Positions 16,849 through 25,478 of a DNA stretch of 64,000 nucleotides are shown here, piece after piece. The stretch comes from Phycisphaerales bacterium (GTDB lineage Bacteria > Planctomycetota > Phycisphaerae > Phycisphaerales > UBA1924): positions 1 through 64,000 of the forward strand of contig JADLCX010000093.1 in NCBI GenBank assembly GCA_020846975.1. The letters are read 5' to 3'. Position 1 is the stretch's first letter. Each line of letters opens with the position of its first letter. Below the pieces are notes generated by a model. That model was not told the origin of the DNA. It saw nothing but the letters and a program-made list of their open reading frames with translations, and searched no databases. The position numbers and the translations under genes are program-made.

Positions 16849-18861
16849 ATGCCGCATGTCCCATTGACGACCATCGAGAAGATCGCCACACGCTTCACCG
16901 TCGGCCTCAAGCCCGGCGATGGCGGTGGTGCTGTGCGGCAGGGCGACTTTGTGACCATCCGCCCCAAGCACGTCATGACCCACGACAACACGGGCGCGGT
17001 CATCCCGAAGTTCAAGCAGATCGGCGCCAGGACGATCCACGACCCGCGCCAGCCGGTCTTCGCTATCGACCACGACATCCAGAACACCACCCCCGAGAAT
17101 CTCGGCAAGTACGCGAAGATCGAGGCGTTTGCCGGTGAGCACGGCGTCGACTTCTATCCGGCGGGCACGGGCATCAGCCACCAGGTGATGGTTGAGCAGG
17201 GTTACGTGACGCCGGGGTCGATGGTGGTCGGGTCGGACTCGCACTCCAACCTCTACGGGGCTCTGTGCTGTCTGGGCACGCCCGTCGTACGCACCGACGC
17301 GGCCAGTCTCTGGGCCACGGGTGTCACGTGGTGGCAGTGCCCGCCCGTGGCGCGTGTCGAACTCAAGGGCCGGCTCCGCCCCGGCGTCGTCGGCAAGGAT
17401 GTCATCGTCGCGCTCTGCGGACTGTTCAACAAGGATGAGGTGCTCAACCACGCCGTCGAGTTCGTCGGTGATGGAGTCGCCTCGCTGAGCATCGATCAGC
17501 GCATGTCGATCGCCAACATGACGACCGAGTGGGGGGCTCTGGCGGGCCTTTTCCCGTTCGATGAAGTCACGCGCGACTACCTGTACTCCCGCGCCGACTA
17601 CTTTGCGAGGGGGCGTCGGCCCGGGGTTCAGCGCGCCGGGTCGCTGGGCCGCTACACCCGCGCCGATGTCGATCGTTGGTGGATGGAGCGGGCCGCCCTT
17701 GCCCCCGATGTCGGGGCACGCTACGCGGTTGAACTGGAGATCGACCTGGGCTCGATCGTGCCGCATGTCTCCGGCCCGAACGATGTGAAGACCATGCACT
17801 CGCTCCCGGAGATCGAGGCGCGGCAGGTCAAGATCAACAAGGCGTGGCTGATGTCCTGCGTCAACGCGCGCTACGAGGACCTCGCCGAGGCGGGTCGGAT
17901 CGTCAAGGGCAGGAAGGTCGCGCCGGGCGTCGAGTTCTACCTCGCCGCCGCGAGCGCCGAGACGCAGGCCCGCGCCGAGAGCGAAGGCCACTGGCAGGCT
18001 CTGCTGGATGCCGGCGCGACACCGCTCCCTCCCGGCTGCGGCACGTGCATCGGACTCGGCGCGGGCACCATCAAGGCGGGCGAGGTGGGAATCAGCGCGA
18101 CCAATCGCAACTTCGAGGGCCGGATGGGCGACCGCAAGGGTGAGGTCTATCTCGGTTCGCCCGCCGTGGTCGCCGCGAGCGCGATCGCGGGCCACATCTG
18201 TTCGCCGACGAAGTTTGAGGCGGGCCGCGTGCGTTTCGCGCTCAGGTCATCTACCAAAGGAACGCCGGTCTCCGCGACCAGCGCGGCGCAGAGTGTTTCC
18301 GTGATCCCCGGCTTCCCGCCCACGGTGCGCGGCCGCATCTGGTTCATGGACCGCGACAACCTCAACACCGACGGCATCTACGCCGGCAAGCACACCTACA
18401 ACGACAACATGACCGCCGAGCAGATGGCCGCGGTCATCTTCGAGAACTACGACCCCGATTTTCTGAAGAAGGCCCGACCGGGCGACATCGTGGTGGGGGG
18501 GCTGAACTTCGGCACGGGTTCGTCCCGAGAGCAGGCCGCGACCGCCCTCAAGCACTTCGGTATTCCCTGCCTGGTCGCGGCTTCGTTCAGCGAGACCTAC
18601 AAGCGCAACGCGTTCAACAACGGGTTTGTCGTCTTTGAATGCCCGCCACTGGTCGCGTGGCTTCGCGGAAGACCCGCCGGCGACCGGGCTGAGAAGTCCC
18701 GGCTGGTCGGCGAAGTCGAGATCGACTACCAGCGTTCGACGATCGCTGTCGATGGCAAGGCTTTCCCATTCCCGGCGCTCTCGCCGGTTGCCCAGGAACT
18801 CGTGGTTGCGGGTGGCGCGGAGGAGGTCGTCCGGCGTCGGCTTGCCACGCACTCGGCATGA
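16849..18861 (+). CDS. Fused homoaconitase-like hydratase (fungal Lys4 type)
   Basis: 670 aa from the ATG at 16849; a GTG six codons earlier is possible. It is an aconitase-superfamily enzyme with catalytic and swivel domains in one chain. The 4Fe-4S ligands are Cys337 (LMSCVNAR), Cys397 and Cys400 (GCGTCIGLG). The swivel part carries NLNTDGIYAGKHTYND and NFGTGSSREQAATALKHF, which I recall as very close to the corresponding parts of yeast Lys4 (about 690 aa), rather than to AcnA/AcnB or LeuCD. The expected reaction is homocitrate/homoisocitrate isomerisation in the alpha-aminoadipate lysine route. That substrate is inferred; another tricarboxylate is possible. Confidence 0.82.
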   Translation: MPHVPLTTIEKIATRFTVGLKPGDGGGAVRQGDFVTIRPKHVMTHDNTGAVIPKFKQIGARTIHDPRQPVFAIDHDIQNTTPENLGKYAKIEAFAGEHGVDFYPAGTGISHQVMVEQGYVTPGSMVVGSDSHSNLYGALCCLGTPVVRTDAASLWATGVTWWQCPPVARVELKGRLRPGVVGKDVIVALCGLFNKDEVLNHAVEFVGDGVASLSIDQRMSIANMTTEWGALAGLFPFDEVTRDYLYSRADYFARGRRPGVQRAGSLGRYTRADVDRWWMERAALAPDVGARYAVELEIDLGSIVPHVSGPNDVKTMHSLPEIEARQVKINKAWLMSCVNARYEDLAEAGRIVKGRKVAPGVEFYLAAASAETQARAESEGHWQALLDAGATPLPPGCGTCIGLGAGTIKAGEVGISATNRNFEGRMGDRKGEVYLGSPAVVAASAIAGHICSPTKFEAGRVRFALRSSTKGTPVSATSAAQSVSVIPGFPPTVRGRIWFMDRDNLNTDGIYAGKHTYNDNMTAEQMAAVIFENYDPDFLKKARPGDIVVGGLNFGTGSSREQAATALKHFGIPCLVAASFSETYKRNAFNNGFVVFECPPLVAWLRGRPAGDRAEKSRLVGEVEIDYQRSTIAVDGKAFPFPALSPVAQELVVAGGAEEVVRRRLATHSA

Positions 18862-18917
18862 TCGCGGCGCTCTGAGCGACGCTGTCCATCACAGGTGAGT
18901 GAATAGAGTTGCCCCCC

Positions 18918-21260
18918 ATGAAGCCACACCTCCGCGTCATTCTCACGGTCCTGGTCGCGCTGCCGAGCGTGATCGCGCCGCGGGCGGCCAGCGCCCAGCC
19001 CGGCGAGCCCGGCATCGGCGAGCGACTCTCGATGCCCGAGTCCTGGAGAGGCTCCGCGGCGCGGTTCGTCGCCACGGACACCGACCGCGCCAAGCTTCCG
19101 CCCTCGCTCGCGCTGCGGGATCCGACGCGGTTGGAGCCCGCGGGAGAAGTTCCTGGGACATTCAAGAGCCGTCCGGTGTTCTGGAAGTCGACCGACGGAC
19201 GATTCTGCACGCGCATCGACATTGAAGCCGGCACGTCGCTGTATGGCACGGGCGAGATCGCCGGACCGTTGCTCCGCAACGGGCGCAAGTCGATCTGCTG
19301 GAACACCGACGCCTACGGCTACGACCAGTCGTACCCCTCGCTCTACCAGAGCCATCCGTGGGTGCTGGCGGTGCGGGCCGATGGTTCCTGCTTCGGCGTG
19401 CTCGCCGACACCACCTGGCGGTGCGAGATCGACCTGACCGGCAGCGAGACCGGCGGCACTGCGGCGGGCAGCATCGTGTTTCGCGGCGAAGGTTCCCCGT
19501 ACGTCGTCTACGTGATCGACGGCGCGAACCCGAAGGAGGCCCTTTCCGGGCTCGGCACGCTCGTCGGCGCCATGCCCCTTCCGCCGCTGTGGGCGCTCGG
19601 ATATCACCAGTGCCGCTACTCGTACTTTCCCGAGAAGCGGGTCCGCGAGATCGCCGACAACTTCCGCACGCGCAATCTGCCGTGCGATGTCATCTGGTTC
19701 GACATCGACTACATGGACCAGTACAAGGTCTTCACGTTCAACACCGCGCCGGATGCGTTCCCGAATGTCAAGAAACTCAACGCCGACCTCGGCGCGATGG
19801 GGTTTCATCGCATCTGGATGATCGATCCGGGCGTGAAGGCCGAGCCCGGGTACTCCGTGTTCGACTCGGGCACTCAAAGGGATGTCTGGGTGCAGGATGC
19901 GCGGGGCAAGACCTACCGGGGCGAGGTGTGGCCCGGTTTCTGCACCTTTCCGGACTACACCATGCCCGAAGCGCGCGCGTGGTGGGAGGGGCTGTACGGC
20001 GGCTTCCTCGCGCAAGGGATCGACGGGGTGTGGAACGACATGAACGAGCCCGCGGTGTTCAACGTCAAGAGCAAGACAATGCCGGAGGACAACCGGCATC
20101 GCGGCGGCGTGCTCGAGTATCCCTCCGGCGGAACCGCGACGCTCCCGGCAGGTCCGCACCTCCAGTACCACAATGTCTACGGCATGCTCATGGCCAAGGG
20201 CACGTTCGACGGCATCGCCAAGGCGCGGCCAGCAGTCCGACCTTTCGTGCTCACACGCGCCGGATACATGGGCAGTCACCGCTACGCTGCCACATGGACC
20301 GGCGACAACAGCGCGGAGTGGGACGATCTCGAGCAATCAGTCTCGATGGTGCTGAACCTCGGCCTCAGCGGCGCACCGTTCACCGGACCCGACATTGGCG
20401 GCTTCAACGGGAACGGTCCGCCCGGAGAACAGGATCAACTCTTCGCACGCTGGTTCGGGCTCGGAACACTGCTTCCCTTCAGCCGCGGCCACACGGGCAA
20501 GGGCAACATCGACAAGGAGCCGTGGGGATTCGGACCAGAGGTCGAGGTCACGTGCCGCAAGGCGCTGGAGCGCCGCTATCGCCTGCTGCCCTACCTGTAC
20601 ACGGTGTTCGACGAAGCCAGCCGCACCAACCTGCCGGTTGCCCGCCCGCTGTTCATGCTCGAACCAGCCAACCCCGCGCTTCGGAGCGAGGATGACGCGT
20701 TCACGATCGGTGATGATCTTCTGGTGGTCGGCAGGCTCACGCCAGAGCGAGATCGCGCCGTGGCCAGGCCCGCGGGGAACTGGCAGCGCATCTACCTCAA
20801 TGGTGAAGGCGACAACCCGGACTTGCCCGAACTCTTCGTGCGAGAGGGCCGGATTGTCCCGATCGGCCCGGTCGTGCAGCACACCGGCGAACCGCCGAAG
20901 AAGCCCGCCGGAGGCGCCTCCGGCGCTCTCGGTGCGGGTGAGCACCCGCTGACGTTGCTCGTCGCGCTGGATAAGAACGGGTCGGCCGAGGGCACGCTGT
21001 ACGAGGATGCCGGTGACGGGTTCGGCTACCGGAGCGGCGAGTATCTGCGCACGACCTACCGCGCGACGACGCTCGACAAGGGCCGCGTGCGTGTGGAGAT
21101 CGCCGGCGTCGAGGGCAAGTTGACGCGGCCCGCGCGCGACCTTCGCATCATGCTCCTTCGCGACGGCTGGTATCTGCCCGCGGCCGGGCTCGACGGCCAG
21201 GCTCTGACGATGGACCCGGCGAGGCTTTCGCCGATCAAGATGAGCGAGTCGAAGCCGTAG
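18918..21260 (+). CDS. Secreted glycoside hydrolase family 31 (alpha-glucosidase-like)
   Basis: 780 aa from the ATG at 18918; a TTG three codons upstream is less likely. The signal peptide is LRVILTVLVALPSVIAPRAASAQ. The GH31 barrel shows GVWNDMNEP with nucleophile Asp374 and TWTGDNSAEWDDL with acid/base Asp463, plus WFDIDYMD and RPFVLTRAGYMGSHRYA. The C-terminal beta domain includes a DUF5110-like tail (GTLYEDAGDGFGYRSGEYLRTTY). Expected to cleave alpha-linked glucosides, or alpha-xylosides, in the periplasm or outside. Its last 26 nt overlap the 3' end of the convergent glycosyltransferase gene. Confidence 0.93.
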   Translation: MKPHLRVILTVLVALPSVIAPRAASAQPGEPGIGERLSMPESWRGSAARFVATDTDRAKLPPSLALRDPTRLEPAGEVPGTFKSRPVFWKSTDGRFCTRIDIEAGTSLYGTGEIAGPLLRNGRKSICWNTDAYGYDQSYPSLYQSHPWVLAVRADGSCFGVLADTTWRCEIDLTGSETGGTAAGSIVFRGEGSPYVVYVIDGANPKEALSGLGTLVGAMPLPPLWALGYHQCRYSYFPEKRVREIADNFRTRNLPCDVIWFDIDYMDQYKVFTFNTAPDAFPNVKKLNADLGAMGFHRIWMIDPGVKAEPGYSVFDSGTQRDVWVQDARGKTYRGEVWPGFCTFPDYTMPEARAWWEGLYGGFLAQGIDGVWNDMNEPAVFNVKSKTMPEDNRHRGGVLEYPSGGTATLPAGPHLQYHNVYGMLMAKGTFDGIAKARPAVRPFVLTRAGYMGSHRYAATWTGDNSAEWDDLEQSVSMVLNLGLSGAPFTGPDIGGFNGNGPPGEQDQLFARWFGLGTLLPFSRGHTGKGNIDKEPWGFGPEVEVTCRKALERRYRLLPYLYTVFDEASRTNLPVARPLFMLEPANPALRSEDDAFTIGDDLLVVGRLTPERDRAVARPAGNWQRIYLNGEGDNPDLPELFVREGRIVPIGPVVQHTGEPPKKPAGGASGALGAGEHPLTLLVALDKNGSAEGTLYEDAGDGFGYRSGEYLRTTYRATTLDKGRVRVEIAGVEGKLTRPARDLRIMLLRDGWYLPAAGLDGQALTMDPARLSPIKMSESKP

Positions 21261-22398
21261 CCGCCGAAGCCTGGACCGGCACAGGCGGGACATGCACGGA
21301 TGGCAGGGACATCGTGTGGCTGCCCGTCAGCAGCGAGAGCGCACGCTCGGACACTTCATCGACGGTGATGCGTTCCATCAGCAGCCGGCCGCTCGCCTCG
21401 TCCTTGTGGTCGAGACGGTCGGTCGCGGCGATGTGCTGAATCACGTCCCGCTCGCGGCGGTAGGGGCCGACCTTTTCCACGCGCGTCGGGCCGAACAGCG
21501 CGATGAGCGGGCGGTCGAAGCCGACCGCCATGTGCAGGGCCGCGGAATCCGATGCCATGACCAGGCGGGCCCCTTCAACGACCGCCAGGAGTTGGCCGAT
21601 GGTGGTCTGGCCGACCAGGTTCACGAGGCGGTCGCATCCGGCCGCGAGTTGCTCGAGCCCGCGGCACTGCTCGCGCTCGAAGCCCGCTCCTACAACGACG
21701 ATCCGGTCGAACGCCGCGTGCCTGTCGGCCAGGAGACGCCGGCACAGCTCGACGTACCGCTCCTGTGGCCAGAGCTTGCCCGGCCAGCGCGAAGTCGGCG
21801 CGAGCAGCACGTACCGGCCGACCGGAAGACCCAGGGAGTCCGACACGTAAGCACGATCGCCGGGCGAGGAGTAGAGCCGCATGTCGCGTGCGGCGGGGCC
21901 GCCGATCGCGACCTCGGCCAGCGCGAGCATGCGATCCACCGTGTGCGCGCCCGCCAGTCCGTGCACGTGCTCGTTGGTGCCCAGCCAGCCGAGTTCGGCT
22001 GCTTCCGCCTGGCCGATCCGGCGCGGCGCACCCGTCGCCGCGGCCAGCATCCCGCTGCGGAACAGCCCCTGGCAGTCGAGCACCAGGTCGTAACGCGCGC
22101 GTCGCAGCGAGCGGAGGTAGGCGAGGATGGCCGAAACGGCCCCCGGGCTCTTCCAACGGCCCAGCGCGGCCCGTGGGAACGCGACGACACCCGTCAGGTC
22201 GGGATGATTGGCGATCGCCGGCGCGAACGTATCCTGCACGAGCCAGTCGATCGATGTCGCCGGCCAGGGAAAGGCGCGGCGGAGTGTTGCCAGCACCGGG
22301 ACCGTGCGGCAGACATCGCCCAGGGCGCTGGGCCGGATGATCAGGATGCGCCGCGGAGCCGTGCGAGGGGCGGGGTTGTCGAGGGTGGGAGAGGTCAA
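21235..22398 (-). CDS. Glycosyltransferase family 9 (heptosyltransferase-like)
   Basis: About 387 aa. Homology starts at RRILIIRPSALGDVCRTVPVLATLRR, the GT9 N-terminus. There is no ATG or GTG between the preceding reading frame and this motif; a TTG at 22398 is the best candidate start, though a non-standard or leaderless start is possible. Later landmarks are DCQGLFRSGMLA, LLAPTSRWPGKLWPQERYVEL (donor loop) and SDSAALHMAVGFDRPLIALFGPT (the conserved D-S-x-x-x-H-x-A segment). The family adds heptose or related sugars from nucleotide donors to lipopolysaccharide cores. The gene is divergent from the 22489 gene. Confidence 0.82.
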   Translation of the reverse strand: MTSPTLDNPAPRTAPRRILIIRPSALGDVCRTVPVLATLRRAFPWPATSIDWLVQDTFAPAIANHPDLTGVVAFPRAALGRWKSPGAVSAILAYLRSLRRARYDLVLDCQGLFRSGMLAAATGAPRRIGQAEAAELGWLGTNEHVHGLAGAHTVDRMLALAEVAIGGPAARDMRLYSSPGDRAYVSDSLGLPVGRYVLLAPTSRWPGKLWPQERYVELCRRLLADRHAAFDRIVVVGAGFEREQCRGLEQLAAGCDRLVNLVGQTTIGQLLAVVEGARLVMASDSAALHMAVGFDRPLIALFGPTRVEKVGPYRRERDVIQHIAATDRLDHKDEASGRLLMERITVDEVSERALSLLTGSHTMSLPSVHVPPVPVQASAATASTRSS

Positions 22399-22488
22399 GG
22401 CTGTTGATGGAGATTCCGAACGAACGATGTTAGCGTTCCTTTCCGCCGAACTGTGTCTCCGGCCGGAGTGGTCGCTTGAGGGCTGAAC

Positions 22489-23781
22489 ATGATCCGCACG
22501 GTCTTGATGTGCGTTCTGGTGTCGATCGTGGCGTACGCCGTCCCTATCAGCGCGATGGCACGCGCGGAGGGCGTGCACGACACGGCCGCCGATCCCGCGG
22601 CTCCCGATCCGGCGGTTGCCGGAGAGTGGCTTGTGTTCTGCTCGATCCAGGCTCAGGCCGAATCGCAGGCGGGGTGCAGAACGGTCCTGCGGGAGTTTGT
22701 GGGCATCGCTCTCACGCGGATGGCGACGTGGGTGTACCCGCCAAACGCGCCGGAGTTCGATCGAATCAAGGAGTTGGTCGACCAAGCGGCTAAGGGCAAG
22801 CCGGTGTCGGTGTGGCTCGTTCCATCAAGCAACAACGAGCCGGGTCCGTTCACGATGGTGTCGCACGACGACGTTGTCAAGTCGCCGCATACCGCCATCG
22901 TGAGCGCTGCCTCGTCCGAGTGGCCGGCCCACCGCGCCATGTCCGCGGCCGCACACCCAGAAACGCCGGTGACGATCGAACTCGCCCTCAACCTCAACAA
23001 CGCGCGTCGGCTGTTCCCGGCTGCATTCGATCCGGCCATCGCGGCCGGTCGTGGCGGGGGCGCGGCGCGGGTGCTGGATGCGCTGCGACTCTCGAATGCC
23101 CGAACCGTTGGTCTGCACATCCGGCTCATCCCGCCCGCGCGGGTCAGGACGCGCGACCCATCGCTGCCGCGAATCGCGGGTACATCGGAGCCGGCGTACA
23201 AAGGACCGACGGTCGCGCTGATCGAGGCCTCCTGGTCGGCGCGTTCGCAGCCGCCGGGCACGATCTACCTTGCTCCGCTCACGACCGACCACTGGCCGAC
23301 GATGCAGGTCGGAGATCCCGCGGGTGATGATGGGCTCGCGGCCGTCGTGCGGGTTCCGTGGCGCGGCGCGCTCGACTCGGCGTTGGGCGTGTATGGTGGG
23401 CTTCTCGACGCGAGGGATGTCACGCGGTTCGATCGGCAGGCCGTGGGTTGGCGGGAAGCCCATGAGTCGGCGATCCAACGTCTGACATCGACACTCGATC
23501 CGTGGGTGCAGGTCGGGATCCGCGTGGGTGCCCCTCACGAACTGCACGCGACGGCGCGTCTTCGCGAGGATGCGTCCGCTGCCGCCACCGCGGCGGCACT
23601 CGATTCGTTCGCCGAAACTCTGCCGGGAGGCCTCCGGGCTGCCGGACGAGCGCCGCCGTGGACATGGACCGCCGATTCCGGCTCCGGGTGGTGGCTCGGC
23701 CGAGTCGGCTGGACGCTGACCGAGCGCAAGGCGCCGGAGCGATCGACGATCGAAGTCGCGATGCCGGTTCGGCGGGAGTAG
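22489..23781 (+). CDS. Exported protein of unknown function
   Basis: 430 aa. The N-terminus MIRTVLMCVLVSIVAYAVPISAMARA is a Sec-type signal. I do not recognise the family. The mature part is mixed alpha/beta with Ala/Arg-rich stretches and no clear catalytic motif; RMATWVYPP, TIELALNLNNARRLFP and TWTADSGSGWWLGRVGWTL are notable segments. Start and strand are supported by the signal peptide and high third-position GC. It is divergent from the GT9 gene across about 90 nt, with a possible shared promoter region, and lies 107 nt upstream of the glutathione peroxidase gene. Confidence 0.7.
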   Translation: MIRTVLMCVLVSIVAYAVPISAMARAEGVHDTAADPAAPDPAVAGEWLVFCSIQAQAESQAGCRTVLREFVGIALTRMATWVYPPNAPEFDRIKELVDQAAKGKPVSVWLVPSSNNEPGPFTMVSHDDVVKSPHTAIVSAASSEWPAHRAMSAAAHPETPVTIELALNLNNARRLFPAAFDPAIAAGRGGGAARVLDALRLSNARTVGLHIRLIPPARVRTRDPSLPRIAGTSEPAYKGPTVALIEASWSARSQPPGTIYLAPLTTDHWPTMQVGDPAGDDGLAAVVRVPWRGALDSALGVYGGLLDARDVTRFDRQAVGWREAHESAIQRLTSTLDPWVQVGIRVGAPHELHATARLREDASAAATAAALDSFAETLPGGLRAAGRAPPWTWTADSGSGWWLGRVGWTLTERKAPERSTIEVAMPVRRE

Positions 23782-23888
23782 CGGTTGTGGGCGGTGCGAG
23801 CGGCGCGATATCAGACAAGCGAGCGGGTTCGCTCCCAGTGGTGAGCTAAGATCCGTATCCGTTGAACCCACTTCCCCGGAGATTCGCA

Positions 23889-24650
23889 ATGGCATGCGGT
23901 CACTGCTCGTGCGGCCACAATCATGACCAGAATCCTCATAGGTCCAGGAGCCCTTTCGGCGTGATCGTCGGTGGAGTGCTGCTCGGACTCGCCGTGCTCG
24001 TGGGTGCGGCCGTGGCGTTTCAGCCCGGCGACAAGCAGGCGCCGAAGCCGACCCCCGCAGCATCGCCGGCCAAGGGCGTGCAGCCGGCGCCAGCGCCCGC
24101 CACGACCGACAAGCCCACCGACTCGAAGCAGCCGGCGAAGGATCCCGCCCCCGCGCCCTCCAAGTACGTGCTCGATTACACGGTGAAGAGGATCGACGGC
24201 GTCGAGCAGAAACTGGGGGACTACAAGGGCAAGGTGGTGCTGATCGTCAACGTCGCGAGCAAGTGCGGCAACACCAAGCAGTACGCCGGGTTGGAGAAGC
24301 TCTACCAGGAGAAGAAGGATGCCGGGCTGGTCATCCTCGGCTTCCCCGCCAACAACTTCGGAGGGCAGGAGCCCGGCACCAATAGAGAGATATCGGAGTT
24401 CTGCTCCAGCAAGTTCTCGGTCACGTTTCCGATGTTCGAGAAGATCAGCGTCAAGGGTGATGATGCCCACGCGCTCTACAAGCAACTCGCGGCCCAGCCC
24501 GAGGCCGTCGGTGGCGAGCCCGACTGGAACTTCGCGAAGTACCTGGTCGACCGCGACGGCAACGCCGTCGCGCACTACAAAGCCAAGACCAAGCCCGACG
24601 ATGCCGAGCTCGTGAAGAAGATCGACGAACTGCTCGCCGCGAAGAAGTGA
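23889..24650 (+). CDS. Membrane-anchored glutathione peroxidase family protein
   Basis: 253 aa from the ATG at 23889, which has GGAG 7 nt upstream. The first 16 residues (ACGHCSCGHNHDQNPH) are rich in Cys and His. A membrane helix follows (FGVIVGGVLLGLAVLVGAAVAF), then a Pro/Ala/Lys linker, then the peroxidase domain from about residue 90. Catalytic residues are Cys in NVASKCGNTKQY, Gln in GFPANNFGGQEPG and Trp in PDWNFAKYLVDRDG. It is therefore a Cys-type, probably thioredoxin-linked peroxidase reducing peroxides at the membrane. The Cys/His head would lie on the cytoplasmic side if the helix inserts N-in. It converges on the metal-repressor gene. Confidence 0.88.
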   Translation: MACGHCSCGHNHDQNPHRSRSPFGVIVGGVLLGLAVLVGAAVAFQPGDKQAPKPTPAASPAKGVQPAPAPATTDKPTDSKQPAKDPAPAPSKYVLDYTVKRIDGVEQKLGDYKGKVVLIVNVASKCGNTKQYAGLEKLYQEKKDAGLVILGFPANNFGGQEPGTNREISEFCSSKFSVTFPMFEKISVKGDDAHALYKQLAAQPEAVGGEPDWNFAKYLVDRDGNAVAHYKAKTKPDDAELVKKIDELLAAKK

Positions 24651-24664
24651 TTCGACATCCGCGA

Positions 24665-25342
24665 TCAGCCGTGACGCTTCGGCTGGACCTGCACCAGCAC
24701 GCGCCGCGCCGCGGCCTCGCTCAACGACACCCCGCTTCCCTTCGCGGACTTGACGCTGATCGTTCCCGCTCCCGGTTCTACCGACTCGACCGTCAGTTCA
24801 GAGCCGATCTCCAGGCCGTGTCGGCGGAGAAAGTTGAGCGCATCCTCGCGCTGGTCCATCGCCCGGACGAGCCTGCACGCGGAGCCGGGGGCGCACGCCG
24901 CCAACGGCACGGAAGCCGGTTCGGCGACGGTGCCGTCGGCGTGCGGGATCGGGTCTCCGTGGGGATCGGAAGCGGGGTGGCCGAGGTGGCGATCCAGAGC
25001 CTCCAGGACCCGTGGTGAGATGGCGTGCTCAAGCCGCTCGGCCTCGTCGTGTACGACGGACCAGTCGAGGTTCAAGGTGTGAACGAGAAATGTTTCGATG
25101 AGCCGGTGCCGCCGCAGGATGTCGAGCGCGGCACGCGATCCCTTCGAGGTCAGCCGGACGCCGCCGAAGCGCTCATACCGGGCCAACTTGGCCGCGGCAA
25201 GCTTCTTGACCATGCTCGTCGCCGTGCCGGTGGTGACCCCGACAACCGCGGCGATCCGTGACATCGCGGCCTCGCCCGCGGGTGATTCGCCGCTGAGGGT
25301 GTAGATCGCCTTGAGGTAGTTCTCGACGGTTTCGGTGGCCAT
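24665..25342 (-). CDS. DtxR/MntR-family metal-dependent transcriptional repressor
   Basis: 225 aa from the ATG at 25342. The start TETVENYLKAIYTLSGES is the classical first helix of the family. A winged helix follows (MSRIAAVVGVTTGTATSMVKKLAAAKLARYERFGGVRLTSKG), then the metal-binding/dimerisation domain (RRHRLIETFLVHTLNLDWSVVHDEAERLEHAISPRVLEAL) and a C-terminal SH3-like FeoA domain (GSELTVESVEPGAGTISVK). With Mn2+ or Fe2+ it should bind palindromic operators. It is transcribed away from the barrel and ABC genes, whose promoters carry matching palindromes, so it is the likely repressor of this locus. Whether it senses Mn or Fe cannot be told. Confidence 0.9.
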   Translation of the reverse strand: MATETVENYLKAIYTLSGESPAGEAAMSRIAAVVGVTTGTATSMVKKLAAAKLARYERFGGVRLTSKGSRAALDILRRHRLIETFLVHTLNLDWSVVHDEAERLEHAISPRVLEALDRHLGHPASDPHGDPIPHADGTVAEPASVPLAACAPGSACRLVRAMDQREDALNFLRRHGLEIGSELTVESVEPGAGTISVKSAKGSGVSLSEAAARRVLVQVQPKRHG

Positions 25343-25410
25343 CTGGTGCAGAAAGAGGGGGCGAGAGCGGCGGGATGATACTACGCCACTCACGCAAGCA
25401 CGGTGCGACC

Positions 25411-25438
25411 TTGATCGCGATAAATCAAAGCATATAGT
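25411..25438 (+). promoter_or_regulatory. Sigma-70-type promoter for the barrel gene
   Basis: TTGATC (25411-25416) and TATAGT (25433-25438) separated by 16 nt, 40 nt ahead of the start codon. The same hexamers with the same spacing occur ahead of the binding-protein gene. The -10 hexamer runs into the metal-repressor palindrome. Confidence 0.65.
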
Positions 25439-25455
25439 TTGAGTAGTCAAACTAT
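25434..25455. promoter_or_regulatory. Metal-repressor operator, perfect inverted repeat
   Basis: ATAGTTTGA-N4-TCAAACTAT is a perfect 9-bp inverted repeat overlapping the -10 element of the barrel gene, in the intergenic region shared with the divergent DtxR-family gene. Its shape and length fit MntR/DtxR-type operators. A site matching in most positions precedes the ABC operon. Confidence 0.75.
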
Positions 25456-25478
25456 CAGATTGCAGAGAAGGAGCGGGT

